The notes beneath the pieces are model-generated. The model was not told the origin of the DNA. It did no database searches and saw nothing but the letters and a program-made list of their open reading frames with translations. A DNA stretch of 64,000 nt from Pyrinomonas sp040289685. Its GTDB lineage: Bacteria > Acidobacteriota > Blastocatellia > Pyrinomonadales > Pyrinomonadaceae. Both the position numbers and the translations under genes were made by a program. The stretch lies in assembly GCF_040289685.1 (NCBI RefSeq), contig NZ_PSLQ01000002.1, positions 82,860 to 146,859 on the forward strand, given 5' to 3'. This document shows, piece after piece, positions 26,340 to 37,122 of the stretch (position 1 is its first letter; every line of letters starts with the position of its first letter).

Positions 26340-26477
26340 GATCCTCGCTTTGATTCAGACAGGCGGCCCCTTCGTGCACTGCGGCTTCAGGAATCTCCGT
26401 TGGTCCTCGCTTTGCCAGCGCGCGCTCTCGCGCCTCAAGCGACTTCGGGATCTTCTTTGGTCTTCGCTCTGCCCAAG
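26340..26477 (+). repeat. three degenerate direct repeats, about 60 bases apart
   Basis: A TCCTCGCTTTG-like unit recurs at 26340, 26402 and about 26460, with up to 27 bases of similarity between the last two. Most differences are transitions. It fills the gap between the HD-GYP gene and sixA. Function is unknown. Confidence 0.45.
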
Positions 26478-26511
26478 CGATAAGATCTCTCTTTCGAGCG
26501 AGGAGGAGAAG

Positions 26512-27024
26512 ATGCTTTTTTACATCATCCGACACGCCATCGCTGAACCGCTCGGCGAAGCCAACGATTTCTCCGACGAACGACGGACTTTGACGCCCGC
26601 AGGGCGCGACCGTATGCAGCGCATCGCCAAGGGGTTAAAGCGTCTCTCTGTGGAGTTCGACCTCGTGCTAACCAGTCCGCTGTTGCGCGCCGTAGAGACG
26701 GCGGAGATCTTGGTTACCGAGATGGGGGCGAGCCGCGATCTGATCAAACGAACGGATGCGCTCGCGCCCGGCGCCTCATTTGCGCCGCTCTTCGAGGAGA
26801 TCAGACGCTACCCGGAGCTTGAGTCGCTCGCCGTGGTTGGGCATCAACCGGGACTCGGCGATCTCGTCTCGTTGTTGGTCGTCGGGCAGCCCGGCGCGCT
26901 CGCGCTCGACTTGAAGAAGGGCAGCGTCTGTCTGGTCAAGGTCGAACGCACGATCCCCGTCTTTCGCGGAAAGATGGCTTGGTTGCTCGCGCCGAAGCAG
27001 TTGCGCTTGATCGCCAAAGCGTAG
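26512..27024 (+). CDS. sixA: SixA-type phosphohistidine phosphatase
   Basis: This 170-residue member of the histidine phosphatase superfamily has the catalytic RHA near the N-terminus (YIIRHAIAEP), the arginine in LTPAGRDRM, the second histidine in VVGHQPGLGDL, and LVLTSPLLRAVETAE. SixA removes phosphate from histidine residues of phosphotransfer proteins. The ATG at 26512 has the excellent site GAGGAGGAG; the longer frame from 26350 runs through the repeats and is rejected. Confidence 0.88.
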   Translation: MLFYIIRHAIAEPLGEANDFSDERRTLTPAGRDRMQRIAKGLKRLSVEFDLVLTSPLLRAVETAEILVTEMGASRDLIKRTDALAPGASFAPLFEEIRRYPELESLAVVGHQPGLGDLVSLLVVGQPGALALDLKKGSVCLVKVERTIPVFRGKMAWLLAPKQLRLIAKA

Positions 27025-27055
27025 TTCAGCGCCGCCCCATCAGCGAGCGGGGATT

Positions 27056-27083
27056 TTGTCTCGCTGCTGTTTGCGCTTATAAT
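27056..27083 (+). promoter_or_regulatory. putative sigma-70 promoter of ftsY
   Basis: TTGTCT (27056-27061), a 16-base spacer and a perfect TATAAT (27078-27083) lie 47 bases before the ftsY start in an AT-rich pocket. Confidence 0.6.
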
Positions 27084-27129
27084 CTAAAACTTTAAAGTTC
27101 AAAGCCCGTACACATCATTTAACGTCATC

Positions 27130-28401
27130 ATGGGTTTTTTTTGGAAACGGCGGAAAAAAGAAGAGATCATCACGCTTGGCCTTAGCCAGCCGCTGACTGA
27201 AGAAGAGCGGACTCCGTCGGAGAAGGCCGAGCCGGAGAGTCCGGTTGCGGTGCCGTCTGTGCGGTCGGAGCAGGTCAAACCCGTCACAACCGTTACCGAT
27301 CCGACGCCTGAAGTGGACCAGCAGCGCGATGTCGCAGCGTCGCGCGTTCAAAGCGACGGTCATCAGGCGGAACGAGAACGCGAGCCGGTGCGCTCGGCGG
27401 TCTTTTCAACCTCGATCCTCGGATTGGACAAGAGCATCGAGGAGCTACAGGCGGAAGAAGCGGCGCTCGAACAAGCTTTCGCCACGCGGTTCCGCCGCGC
27501 CATCTCGGCGACGCGCGAGTCGCTATCGGAGAAGCTCGATGCCGTCTTCCAAGGTCGTAAGCAGATCGACGCCGCGCTGCTCGACGATCTCGAAGAAGCG
27601 CTCGTTGCCGCCGACATTGGCGTGGCGACGACGCTCGGAATACTCGACCGCGTGCGGCGCGGCATCGCGCGTCAACAGATCAATGATCTGGAGGCGTTGA
27701 AAGCGGCCATCAAGGAAGAACTGCTAACGATCCTGCGCGAAGCGGAAAAGAACGGCGTGGCTTCGGAACTGGCCGTGCCGGAGAACGTGCGTCCTTACGT
27801 GATGATGATCGTCGGCGTAAACGGCGTGGGCAAGACGACGACCATCGGCAAACTGGCCCATCGCATCAAGGCCGAGGGCAACGACGTGCTCATCTGCGCT
27901 GCCGATACGTTTCGCGCCGCAGCGACGGACCAACTGGCCATCTGGGCCGAGCGCACGGGCGTGCCGCTCATCCAGCAGAAACAGGGGACCGATCCAGCGG
28001 CTGTGCTCTTCGATGCGCTCAAGGCGGCCAAAGCGCGCGGCACAGATGTGTTGATCGTCGATACCGCCGGGAGATTACATACGAAATCGAACTTGATGGC
28101 TGAGTTAGAGAAGATGCGACGCGTTGCTGGACGCGAGGTCCAAGGCGCGCCGCACGAAACGTTGCTCGTCATCGATGCCGTCACGGGACAGAACGGTTTG
28201 GAGCAAGCGCGTCAATTCTTGAAGACGGCGGGCGTCACGGGAATCGTTTTGACCAAACTCGACGGCACCGCCAAAGGTGGCATCGCCATCGCCATCGCCA
28301 AAGAGTTGAAGTTGCCGATTCGCTATGCGGGCATCGGCGAGAAGGTCGATGATCTGGTCGTCTTCGATCCGGAACAGTACGTCAACAGTCTGTTCGAATA
28401 A
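27130..28401 (+). CDS. ftsY: signal recognition particle receptor FtsY
   Basis: The 423-residue GTPase has a charged, acidic N-terminal region (about 1-95) that contacts membrane and translocon, an N domain helical bundle (about 100-200), and the NG GTPase with G1 GVNGVGKTTTIGKLA, DTFRAAATDQL, G3 DTAGRLHTKSNLM and TKLDGTAKGG. It receives ribosome-nascent-chain-SRP complexes at the membrane. It is probably first in a transcript with ribD and rsmA, with a likely promoter just upstream. Confidence 0.95.
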   Translation: MGFFWKRRKKEEIITLGLSQPLTEEERTPSEKAEPESPVAVPSVRSEQVKPVTTVTDPTPEVDQQRDVAASRVQSDGHQAEREREPVRSAVFSTSILGLDKSIEELQAEEAALEQAFATRFRRAISATRESLSEKLDAVFQGRKQIDAALLDDLEEALVAADIGVATTLGILDRVRRGIARQQINDLEALKAAIKEELLTILREAEKNGVASELAVPENVRPYVMMIVGVNGVGKTTTIGKLAHRIKAEGNDVLICAADTFRAAATDQLAIWAERTGVPLIQQKQGTDPAAVLFDALKAAKARGTDVLIVDTAGRLHTKSNLMAELEKMRRVAGREVQGAPHETLLVIDAVTGQNGLEQARQFLKTAGVTGIVLTKLDGTAKGGIAIAIAKELKLPIRYAGIGEKVDDLVVFDPEQYVNSLFE

Positions 28402-28464
28402 ACAGAGCGTCGGAAAAGACCGTGAGGTGTAGATGGAAGAGACGTTCGAGGAGTCGTCGCGGGT

Positions 28465-29616
28465 TTGAAGACCGAGATCGAAAAGAGCAAGCTCAAAGCT
28501 GAAGAGGGAAATTCCGTTGACCGGCGCTTCATGCGTCGCGCGCTCGATCTTGCCGCTCGCGGTCGCGGTCTGACCAGTCCTAATCCGCTGGTCGGATGCA
28601 TCATCGTCGATGAGCACGGCGTCGTTGTGGGCGAAGGGTTTCATCTTTACGCGCAAGTCAAGCACGCCGAGACGATCGCGCTCGAGCAAGCGGGCGAGCG
28701 CGCGCGCGGCGCGACTTGCTACGTGTCGCTCGAACCATGCGCACACTATGGGCGCACGCCGCCTTGTACGGACGCGCTCATTCGCGCTGGCATTCGACGC
28801 GTGGTCGCGCCGATCGTCGATCCGAACCCGTTGGTTGCTGGACGCGGGTTCGCGCAACTGCAAGCCGCGGGGATCGATGTGGAAGTCGGTTTGATGGCAC
28901 GCGAGGCGGAGCGTTTGAACGAACACTATCTGCACTACATGCGGATGCGCCGTCCATTCGTCCATCTGAAGCTCGCCTGTTCGCTCGACGGCAAGATCGC
29001 CACGCGAAGCGGCGACGCGCGTTGGATCACGGGCGAAGGCGCGCGTGCGCGCGTGCACGAATTGCGACACGTGCACGATGCGATCCTGATCGGCGCAGGC
29101 ACGGCGTTGGCCGATGATCCGTTGCTGACTGATCGAAGCGGGTTGGAGAGACATCGCCCACTTGTGCGGGTCGTGCTTGACGAGGAGTTGCGGCTCGACG
29201 CGCGTTCCAAATTAGCGCAAACGGCGCGCGCGGTTCCCGTGATCGTCTTCGCACGAACCTGCGCAGACAGCGCGCGCCGCCGCGAGCTGGAGGAGCGCGG
29301 CATCGAGGTCGTGCTTGGCGACACCAGTCCGCTCGCCGTGCTCGAAGAGTTGGGGCGTCGAAAGTTGCAGAGTGTGCTCATCGAAGGCGGCTCCAACGTC
29401 GCCGGGCAATTCCTCAACGCCGGTTTGGTCAATAAAGCGACTTTCTTCATCGCCCCAATCATCATCGGCGCGGAAGGCCTTTCCGCCGTCGGCAACTTGC
29501 ACGCGGAGCGCGTGATGGATGCTATACGCTTGCATGATGTCGCTATCGAACGGCATGGGGAAGACATCGAAGTGACCGGTTACTTGAAAGCTGCCGATCA
29601 GCCGCCTGCTGCTTGA
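28465..29616 (+). CDS. ribD: bifunctional riboflavin biosynthesis deaminase/reductase RibD
   Basis: The N-terminal deaminase (about 20-165) has the zinc site HAE plus PCAHYGRTPPC. The C-terminal reductase (about 170-375) has the LKLACSLDGKIATRSG entry and the GGSNVAGQF phosphate loop. The two activities are consecutive steps from the GTP cyclohydrolase II product in riboflavin synthesis. No other rib gene is near. A TTG at 28465 is the likely start because the ATG at 28531 would cut into the first helix. The end overlaps the frame of the next gene. Confidence 0.92.
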   Translation: MKTEIEKSKLKAEEGNSVDRRFMRRALDLAARGRGLTSPNPLVGCIIVDEHGVVVGEGFHLYAQVKHAETIALEQAGERARGATCYVSLEPCAHYGRTPPCTDALIRAGIRRVVAPIVDPNPLVAGRGFAQLQAAGIDVEVGLMAREAERLNEHYLHYMRMRRPFVHLKLACSLDGKIATRSGDARWITGEGARARVHELRHVHDAILIGAGTALADDPLLTDRSGLERHRPLVRVVLDEELRLDARSKLAQTARAVPVIVFARTCADSARRRELEERGIEVVLGDTSPLAVLEELGRRKLQSVLIEGGSNVAGQFLNAGLVNKATFFIAPIIIGAEGLSAVGNLHAERVMDAIRLHDVAIERHGEDIEVTGYLKAADQPPAA

Positions 29617-29642
29617 CGCCCGCATGGTGCCGTTCCTCGACG

Positions 29643-30509
29643 ATGATGCGCGCGAAGAAAAGTTTGGGCCAACACTTCTTAACAGACAGGAAGATGATTG
29701 CGCGCATCATCGAAGCGGTCAACCCGCAATCAACGGAAACCATCATCGAGATCGGTCCGGGGAAAGGCGCCTTGACCGCACCGTTGATCGAGCGCGCCGG
29801 ACGAGTCGTCGCCATCGAGTTCGATCGTGAGCTCGCGTCTCTGCTTCGCATGCGCTTCGGCGCTCACGCCAACTTCACGCTCGTCGAGGCCGATGCGCTT
29901 GAAGTCGATTTCCGTCAACTCATCGCTCCAGGGGATCGGGCTCGCGTCGTCGCCAATCTCCCGTACAACATTTCGACGGCCATCATTCAGCGCTTGTTGC
30001 GACAACGAAGCAGCATCGTTGAGATGGTCTTGATGCTTCAGCGCGAAGTCGTCTGGCGCATATTAGCTCCGCCCGGATCGAGCGAGCGCGGTTACCTCTC
30101 AGTTTTGATCGAGGCTTTCTGCGACGCGGAAAAGCTTTTCGATGTCGCACCGAGGGCGTTTCGGCCCGTGCCGAAGGTTTGGAGTTCGGTCGTACGTCTG
30201 CGCACAAAGCGCGAGGACGAAGCGGAGTCGCGCGACGCGGAGACGCTGCTCTCGATCATCAGCGTCGGGTTCATGCAGCGTCGAAAGACCCTGCTCAACA
30301 ACTTTCGTCAAGCGACGGGGCACATCGGTGAGCGCATTCGCGCAGTGGGCGGAGCCGCCGCCTTGCTCGACGCAGCGGAGATCAACGCGCAACGTCGCGC
30401 GGAGTCTTTGACGCTCGCCGAATGGAAACGCTTAGCACAAGCCCTCGATTCGCTGGAAGTGGCTGCGCCACACAAAAGCCTTTATGATTCAAAGCGAAAA
30501 AACGCATGA
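29643..30509 (+). CDS. rsmA: 16S rRNA dimethyladenosine transferase RsmA (KsgA)
   Basis: This SAM-dependent enzyme dimethylates two adjacent adenines in helix 45 of 16S rRNA during small-subunit assembly. Motifs seen are KKSLGQHFLTD at the N-terminus, SAM loop IEIGPGKGALT, acidic EFDRE, catalytic NLPYNIS, and the C-terminal FRPVPKVWSSVVRL. The tandem ATG at 29643/29646 gives the standard N-terminus; the TTG at 29613 overlapping ribD is an alternative. Length of 288 is normal. Confidence 0.94.
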   Translation: MMRAKKSLGQHFLTDRKMIARIIEAVNPQSTETIIEIGPGKGALTAPLIERAGRVVAIEFDRELASLLRMRFGAHANFTLVEADALEVDFRQLIAPGDRARVVANLPYNISTAIIQRLLRQRSSIVEMVLMLQREVVWRILAPPGSSERGYLSVLIEAFCDAEKLFDVAPRAFRPVPKVWSSVVRLRTKREDEAESRDAETLLSIISVGFMQRRKTLLNNFRQATGHIGERIRAVGGAAALLDAAEINAQRRAESLTLAEWKRLAQALDSLEVAAPHKSLYDSKRKNA

Positions 30510-30561
30510 AACATGCCCGCGCGATCGAGGGCGGTTGTTGAAAAACGGAGCGGCGTGGCCT

Positions 30562-30669
30562 GCTCAAGGGGCAAGCGCTCTTCTGAGCCTCGTCGCCCGC
30601 ATAGATTGCAAGTCTTCACCAACACAAGATTAGCTCAAGGGGCAAGCGCTCTTCTGAGCCTCATCGCCC
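30562..30669 (+). repeat. two near-identical 37-bp hairpin repeats
   Basis: The 37-base units at 30562-30598 and 30633-30669 differ at one base. Each can fold into a stem GCTCAAGGGGC/GCTCTTcTGAGC with an AAGC loop and one bulge. They lie 71 bases apart between rsmA and the next gene; the second ends 64 bases before that gene's start. Confidence 0.75.
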
Positions 30670-30733
30670 TGTGTTAAAATCCAAAAGTTTTTGCAAATGT
30701 GCTGAAAGCACACGTGGGTTACCGGAGGTCGTC

Positions 30734-31447
30734 ATGAAAGAAAAGGGGGATTTGCGGAGGCTCGCTTTGCAGCACGAACGGGCTTTGAATACGTTCGTGC
30801 GCGAAGCATGGGGCCAGATTCCTGAGGAACGCGAAACGAAACTCAAAAGCCTGAAGGCTTGGGGATTCGATCTGCTGACCGGGTTGCGCGATGGCAGAGA
30901 TTCGATCTTTGTTGCCGAAGCCGGTCAGCACAAGGTTGGAGAGAGATACGAGCGAGAAGGCGAACAGTTCGAGGTGCACAAAATCATCGAGGATCTAAAG
31001 GGGGCGAAATTGCGAATCCGCGTCGAGCTGGAGGATCGTCGCGGCGTGATTCGCGCCTATCATCGCTCGACGGAAGGTGACGACACCTTGCTCTTCACGC
31101 TGCCCGCAGGCGAATTGTTGCTCGCTTATTTCCGCAAGCGCCGGTTCGGCAAGTTGGTCGAAGCTTTCCATTCGAGCGGTTTGACTACGGAGTTCATTCA
31201 GGCGCGCGGACAAGAAGGACGCGCCTATTCGTTCGATGATCTGCCAGCGAAGTGGCGGCGAGCGTTGAAAGAAGCGCAAAACATGTTGCATGATCGCGTC
31301 GGCGTCGGACGATTCTCCTTGGTCTATTTTGGACCGAACAAAGATGGAGATGATCGCTACATCGTTACGTGGTTATTGCCGACCATCCACCTGTTCGACT
31401 TGGACGTCGCCGAGCATCTGGAAAAACTTCTTTCCGCGTTGGACTGA
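30734..31447 (+). CDS. conserved-looking protein of unknown function
   Basis: I do not recognise this 237-residue soluble protein. It begins with a helical region (residues 1-50) and continues with mixed alpha/beta sequence including LLLAYFRKRRFGKLVEAF and VTWLLPTIHLFDLDVAEHLEKLL. There is no signal peptide, membrane helix or obvious catalytic motif. The ATG at 30734 has GGAGG six bases upstream and excludes the hairpin repeats from the coding region. A strong bidirectional terminator follows. Confidence 0.7.
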   Translation: MKEKGDLRRLALQHERALNTFVREAWGQIPEERETKLKSLKAWGFDLLTGLRDGRDSIFVAEAGQHKVGERYEREGEQFEVHKIIEDLKGAKLRIRVELEDRRGVIRAYHRSTEGDDTLLFTLPAGELLLAYFRKRRFGKLVEAFHSSGLTTEFIQARGQEGRAYSFDDLPAKWRRALKEAQNMLHDRVGVGRFSLVYFGPNKDGDDRYIVTWLLPTIHLFDLDVAEHLEKLLSALD

Positions 31448-31478
31448 ACCACAAAGAGTGCGCAAAGCCTGAAAATCA

Positions 31479-31515
31479 AGAACAGGGGCAGAGTTTCAGC
31501 CTCTGCCCCTGTTCT
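31479..31515. terminator. 15-bp perfect stem-loop between convergent genes
   Basis: AGAACAGGGGCAGAG (31479-31493) pairs exactly with CTCTGCCCCTGTTCT (31501-31515) across a 7-base loop. It lies between the plus-strand unknown gene and the end of groEL, and lacks a U-run on either side. Confidence 0.65.
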
Positions 31516-31663
31516 CGTCAGATGGTTGGCATCCGCACGGCTGCGATGTCGGAGCACTGCCGAACGCCCGCTCGATCTAAGCCGTTGCGAAACCAGCCGC
31601 CCTGCGCTTGAGGTGGACGCGCAACGACACTGTTTTCGTTCGATCTAGGTCGTTAGTGAACTT

Positions 31664-33310
<1,647 letters not shown>

Positions 33311-33419
33311 TTACCTCCTTCGACCAAAGTGTTCATCTACCCGGAATCGAGTTAAAGAGATGTTCGATGTTGGAGCCCGGGGCCGAACGCCCCGCGAGCT
33401 TTCACGACGAGACGTCGGG

Positions 33420-33743
33420 TCAACGTCCCGCCGACTTGGTCTGAGCTGTGGTGGTGAAGACGCCGAGGATCTCATCTTCGCGCATGATGAGATACTCCTC
33501 ATCATCTATGCGCACCTCGGTGCCGCTGTATTTGCCGAACAGGACGCGATCGCCCGGCTTGACGTCGAGCGGAATGCGCTTGCCGTCCTTGTCGTATTTG
33601 CCATCGCCGACGGCGATCACTTCGCCCTGCTGCGGCTTCTCTTTAGCCGTGTCGGGAATGACGATGCCACCACGAATCTGCTCGGGTTCTTCGATGCGCT
33701 TGATCAAGACGCGATCATGAAGCGGACGAATCGGAACGGACAT
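33420..33743 (-). CDS. groES: co-chaperonin GroES (Hsp10)
   Basis: The 107-residue protein starts IRPLHDRVLIKRIEEPEQIRGGIVIPDTAKEK, which contains the mobile loop that docks on GroEL, and has GDRVLFGKYSGTEV and the final strand ILGVF. A C-terminal tail of about ten residues extends beyond the usual end. AGGAGGTG precedes the ATG. No CIRCE element (HrcA operator) is seen upstream, where the cbpM gene ends 60 bases away. Confidence 0.96.
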   Translation of the reverse strand: MSVPIRPLHDRVLIKRIEEPEQIRGGIVIPDTAKEKPQQGEVIAVGDGKYDKDGKRIPLDVKPGDRVLFGKYSGTEVRIDDEEYLIMREDEILGVFTTTAQTKSAGR

Positions 33744-33802
33744 ATCTTGTTTTCACCTCCTAAATGAGATTTTTAAGATCGGGCGCGGCGTTGCCCGCCC
33801 CT

Positions 33803-34123
33803 TTAAACGACGAACTTGCTGTGCAGTTCGTCGAGCTCGCGCCGCATCTGTTCGATCCGGTCCACAAGGTCCAAGATCACTGCGGCGCCGGCAAAATTCA
33901 CTCCGAGGTCGCGATGCAACCGTTGCATACGGCGAAACCGAAGCATGGCGCGCGCCGTCAACATCGGCTGTCCGCTTTCATCCCAAACCGCTTCGAGCAG
34001 TCCGGAGCGGACCAGATGCCACAGCACGCGCGGCGGCGCCCCGGTCGCCTCGGCAGCTTCCTCGAGGGCGAACGGTTCTTCGAGATCGAAGTCGGTCAAT
34101 CGCACGAATGCTGTGGTCGTCAT
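33803..34123 (-). CDS. cbpM: chaperone modulator CbpM / MerR-type HTH protein
   Basis: This 106-residue protein has a MerR-like N-terminal half (FALEEAAEATGAPPRVLWHLVRSGLLE) and a helical second half (FRRMQRLHRDLGVNFAGAAVILDLVDRIEQMRREL), matching CbpM/HspR relatives. CbpM binds the J domain of its partner and inhibits it; HspR-type relatives repress heat-shock genes. It is 9 bases downstream of a DnaJ-type gene, which favours the modulator role, but DNA binding remains possible. Confidence 0.75.
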   Translation of the reverse strand: MTTTAFVRLTDFDLEEPFALEEAAEATGAPPRVLWHLVRSGLLEAVWDESGQPMLTARAMLRFRRMQRLHRDLGVNFAGAAVILDLVDRIEQMRRELDELHSKFVV

Positions 34124-34132
34124 CGCGTTCCT

Positions 34133-35137
34133 CTATGCGGCGCGCGGGTCGAAACGCGAGATGCGCCGCAACTCTTCAAATAGACGCCGTTCTTCCGACG
34201 TCGGCGTGCGCGGGACGACGATCTTCAAACGCACGTATTCATCGCCGCGGCCGCCGCGTCTTCGCGTCAAGCCTTGCCCGCGCAAGCGCAGGCGCTGCCC
34301 CGTCTGCGCGCCTGGCGGAACGGTCATCTCGACTTGGCCGTCGATGGTCGGCACGGTGACGCGCGCACCAAGCACCGCTTCCCACGGCGCAATCGGAAGT
34401 TCAATCTCCACGTCGTCGCCGTGCACCGTGAAGCGCGGATGCGGTCGCAACTTGATGCGCAGATACAGATCTCCTGCGGGCGCGCCGCTCGCGCCCGCGC
34501 CCCCTTGACCGGCCAAGCGAAGCGTCGTTCCATCGCGCACGCCCGGCGGGATGTTGACCTCGATCGATTTGGCGCGCACGATCTGCCCTGCGCCGCGGCA
34601 GGTCGCGCAGATCTGGTTGTCATTGATGACGCCCAGCCCCTGACAGGCCGGACAGACATCGGCGACCTGAAGCTGAATGGTTCGTCGCCCGCCTTGATGC
34701 GCCTCTTCGAGCGAAAGCTCGAGTTCGGCTTCGACGTCTTGGCCGCGGCTGCGACGGCGGCGGCGGGTGCGCGTGCCGAATAGCTCCTCGAAAATGTCAG
34801 CTCCGACGCCGCCGCGCCCGAAACCGAACTCGAAATCGCTGAAGTCAAAGCCGCCTGGCCCAGCGCGGAACCCTTCCCATCCGGGCGGTGGTCCACCAGT
34901 AGCCGCCGCCCGCCAGTTGGAGCCGAACTGGTCGTACTGCTTGCGCTTCTCCGGATCGGAGAGCACATCGTAGGCTTCCTGTAGCTCTTTGAACTTCTCC
35001 TCGGCAGCCTTGTCGCCCGGGTTGAGATCGGGATGGTATTTGCGCGCCAGCCGCCGATAAGCCGCTTTGATCTCGTCCTCCGAAGCCGTGCGGCTGACGC
35101 CGAGGATCTGGTAGTAGTCTTTGACCTGAGTCGCCAT
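34133..35137 (-). CDS. dnaJ: DnaJ-type co-chaperone with half a zinc-finger domain
   Basis: The 334-residue protein has a J domain (6-70, HPD at 35-37), a Gly/Phe-rich linker (75-125, with an Arg-rich run RRRRRSRG), two C-x2-C-x-G-x-G motifs (C162/C165 and C177/C180), and the C-terminal substrate domains. True DnaJ has four such motifs forming two zinc sites; CbpA has none. This one could bind a single zinc and is intermediate. It stimulates DnaK ATPase; dnaK is 50 bases upstream and cbpM just downstream. Confidence 0.9.
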   Translation of the reverse strand: MATQVKDYYQILGVSRTASEDEIKAAYRRLARKYHPDLNPGDKAAEEKFKELQEAYDVLSDPEKRKQYDQFGSNWRAAATGGPPPGWEGFRAGPGGFDFSDFEFGFGRGGVGADIFEELFGTRTRRRRRSRGQDVEAELELSLEEAHQGGRRTIQLQVADVCPACQGLGVINDNQICATCRGAGQIVRAKSIEVNIPPGVRDGTTLRLAGQGGAGASGAPAGDLYLRIKLRPHPRFTVHGDDVEIELPIAPWEAVLGARVTVPTIDGQVEMTVPPGAQTGQRLRLRGQGLTRRRGGRGDEYVRLKIVVPRTPTSEERRLFEELRRISRFDPRAA

Positions 35138-35187
35138 CTTTTCAACCCGACCTCAACCCGAGAGACGAATTCAGTGACGGACCGCGC

Positions 35188-37083
35188 TTAGCTCTTCGGC
35201 GTGTACTCGGCGTCGATCACGTCGTCGCCGCTCGTGCTGCCGCCGGTCGTGCCACCGGCGCTGGCGCCCGCCGAAGTCGTTTGCTGGTAGGCGGCGCTCG
35301 CGATCGCATGCGAGATCTGCTGCAGATCGCTCGTCAACTGACGCAGACGATCGACGCCGACCGCATCGTCTTTGATCGCGCTTCGGATCTCGTTGATCAA
35401 CTGTTCAGCCCGCGCGCGTTCGTTGATGGGAACGCGGTCGCCCAAGTCGCGGAGCGAACGCTCGACTTGGTAGGCGAGCGAGTCGGCGTTGTTGCGCGCT
35501 TCGACCAGCTCGCGCCGACGGCGATCCTCTTCAGCGTGCTGCTCGGCGTCGCGGATCATGCGTTCGATCTCGCTCTTGTCGAGCGAAGTCGAGCCCGTGA
35601 TCGTGATCTTCTGCTCCTTGCCGGTGGCCAAATCCTTGGCCGAGACGTTCAAGATGCCGTTGGCATCGATGTCGAAGGTGACTTCGATCTGTGGGACCCC
35701 GCGCGGCGCGGGCGCGATGCCTTCGAGCCGGAACCGTCCAAGCGTGCGGTTGTCGCGTGCCAGCTCACGCTCGCCCTGCAGCACATGTATGTCCACGGCC
35801 GTTTGATTGTCTTCGGCTGTGGAGAAGATCTCCGACTTGCGCGTCGGAATGGTCGTGTTGCGCGGGATCAATTTGGTCATCACGCCGCCCAAGGTCTCGA
35901 CGCCCAAGCTCAACGGCGTGACGTCGAGCAGGAGTACGTCCTTGACCTCGCCCTTGAGCACGGCGGCCTGAATCGCCGCGCCGACGGCAACCACCTCATC
36001 CGGGTTGACCGATTGGTTAGGCTCTTTGCCGCCCGTCAAACGCTTGACCAACTCTTTGACCGCCGGGATGCGCGTCGCGCCGCCAACCAAGATCACCTCG
36101 TCGATCTTGTCGGGCGTCAGCTTGGCATCGGCCAGCGCCTGCTGGACCGGCCCCATGCACCGCTCGACGAGATCGTGAGTCAGCTGCTCGAACTTCGAGC
36201 GCGTCAACTTCATCAATAGGTGCTTCGGCCCCGAAGCGTCCGCCGTGATAAAGGGCAGATTGATTTCGGTCTCCATGGTCGAAGAGAGTTCGATCTTGGC
36301 CTTCTCGGCGGCTTCGGTCAGCCGCTGCAAGGCTTGACGGTCGCGGCTTAGGTCGATGCCTTGGTCGCGCTTGAACTCTTCGATCATCCAATCGACGATG
36401 CGCTTGTCGAAATCATCGCCGCCCAAGTGCGTGTCGCCCGACGTGGCCTTGACCTCAAAGACGCCGTCGCCTACTTCGAGGATGGAGACGTCGAAGGTGC
36501 CGCCGCCGAGGTCGAAGACCAAAATGGTCTCGTTCTTCTTCTTGTCGAGCCCATAGGCGAGCGCGGCGGCGGTCGGCTCGTTGATGATGCGCAAAACGTT
36601 CAACCCCGCAATGGTCCCGGCATCCTTGGTCGCCTGCCGTTGCGCGTCGTTGAAGTAAGCGGGAACGGTGATGACGGCCTCGGTTACCTTCTCGCCCAAG
36701 TAGCGCGACGCTTCGTCAACCAACTTGCGCAAGATCATCGCCGAGATCTCTTCAGGCGAGTAGAGCTTGCCGTCGATCTCGACGCGCACGGCATCGTTTG
36801 GGCCGGGCACGACTTTGTAAGGGACTTGTTTGATCTCTTGGGTGACCTCCGAATAACGACGCCCCATGAAGCGCTTGATCGAATAGATCGTGCGCTCTGG
36901 GTTCAACACGGCCTGCCGTTTGGCGACTTGACCGACGAGCCGTTCGCCCGTTTTAGTGAAAGCGACCACCGAAGGGGTCACGCGCCCGCCTTCGCTGTTG
37001 ACGATCACAGTGGGTTTGTCGCCTTCCATGACGGCGACCACCGAGTTGGTCGTCCCCAGATCTATTCCGACTGCTTTAGCCAT
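35188..37083 (-). CDS. dnaK: molecular chaperone DnaK (Hsp70)
   Basis: The 631-residue chaperone starts AKAVGIDLGTTNSVVAVMEG. It has the other Hsp70 signatures (VFDLGGGTFDVSILE and VILVGGATRIPAVKELV), the linker VLLLDVTPLSLGVETLGG, the substrate-binding domain and a helical lid, and ends DDVIDAEYTP. The ATG follows a GGAGG site. It lies between a small unknown gene and dnaJ in the minus-strand chaperone operon. No grpE is in the window. Confidence 0.97.
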   Translation of the reverse strand: MAKAVGIDLGTTNSVVAVMEGDKPTVIVNSEGGRVTPSVVAFTKTGERLVGQVAKRQAVLNPERTIYSIKRFMGRRYSEVTQEIKQVPYKVVPGPNDAVRVEIDGKLYSPEEISAMILRKLVDEASRYLGEKVTEAVITVPAYFNDAQRQATKDAGTIAGLNVLRIINEPTAAALAYGLDKKKNETILVFDLGGGTFDVSILEVGDGVFEVKATSGDTHLGGDDFDKRIVDWMIEEFKRDQGIDLSRDRQALQRLTEAAEKAKIELSSTMETEINLPFITADASGPKHLLMKLTRSKFEQLTHDLVERCMGPVQQALADAKLTPDKIDEVILVGGATRIPAVKELVKRLTGGKEPNQSVNPDEVVAVGAAIQAAVLKGEVKDVLLLDVTPLSLGVETLGGVMTKLIPRNTTIPTRKSEIFSTAEDNQTAVDIHVLQGERELARDNRTLGRFRLEGIAPAPRGVPQIEVTFDIDANGILNVSAKDLATGKEQKITITGSTSLDKSEIERMIRDAEQHAEEDRRRRELVEARNNADSLAYQVERSLRDLGDRVPINERARAEQLINEIRSAIKDDAVGVDRLRQLTSDLQQISHAIASAAYQQTTSAGASAGGTTGGSTSGDDVIDAEYTPKS

Positions 37084-37122
37084 GAGTGCTGCACCTCCTC
37101 GATATGAACTTATGATGATCCG

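Noticed and set aside
33744..33802. CIRCE operator before groES
   Set aside because: No TTAGCACTC-N9-GAGTGCTAA-like dyad is present in the gap between cbpM and groES.
34208..35137. Alternative minus-strand and plus-strand frames inside dnaJ and dnaK
   Set aside because: High GC content keeps the other frames open; they are shadows of clearly conserved genes.
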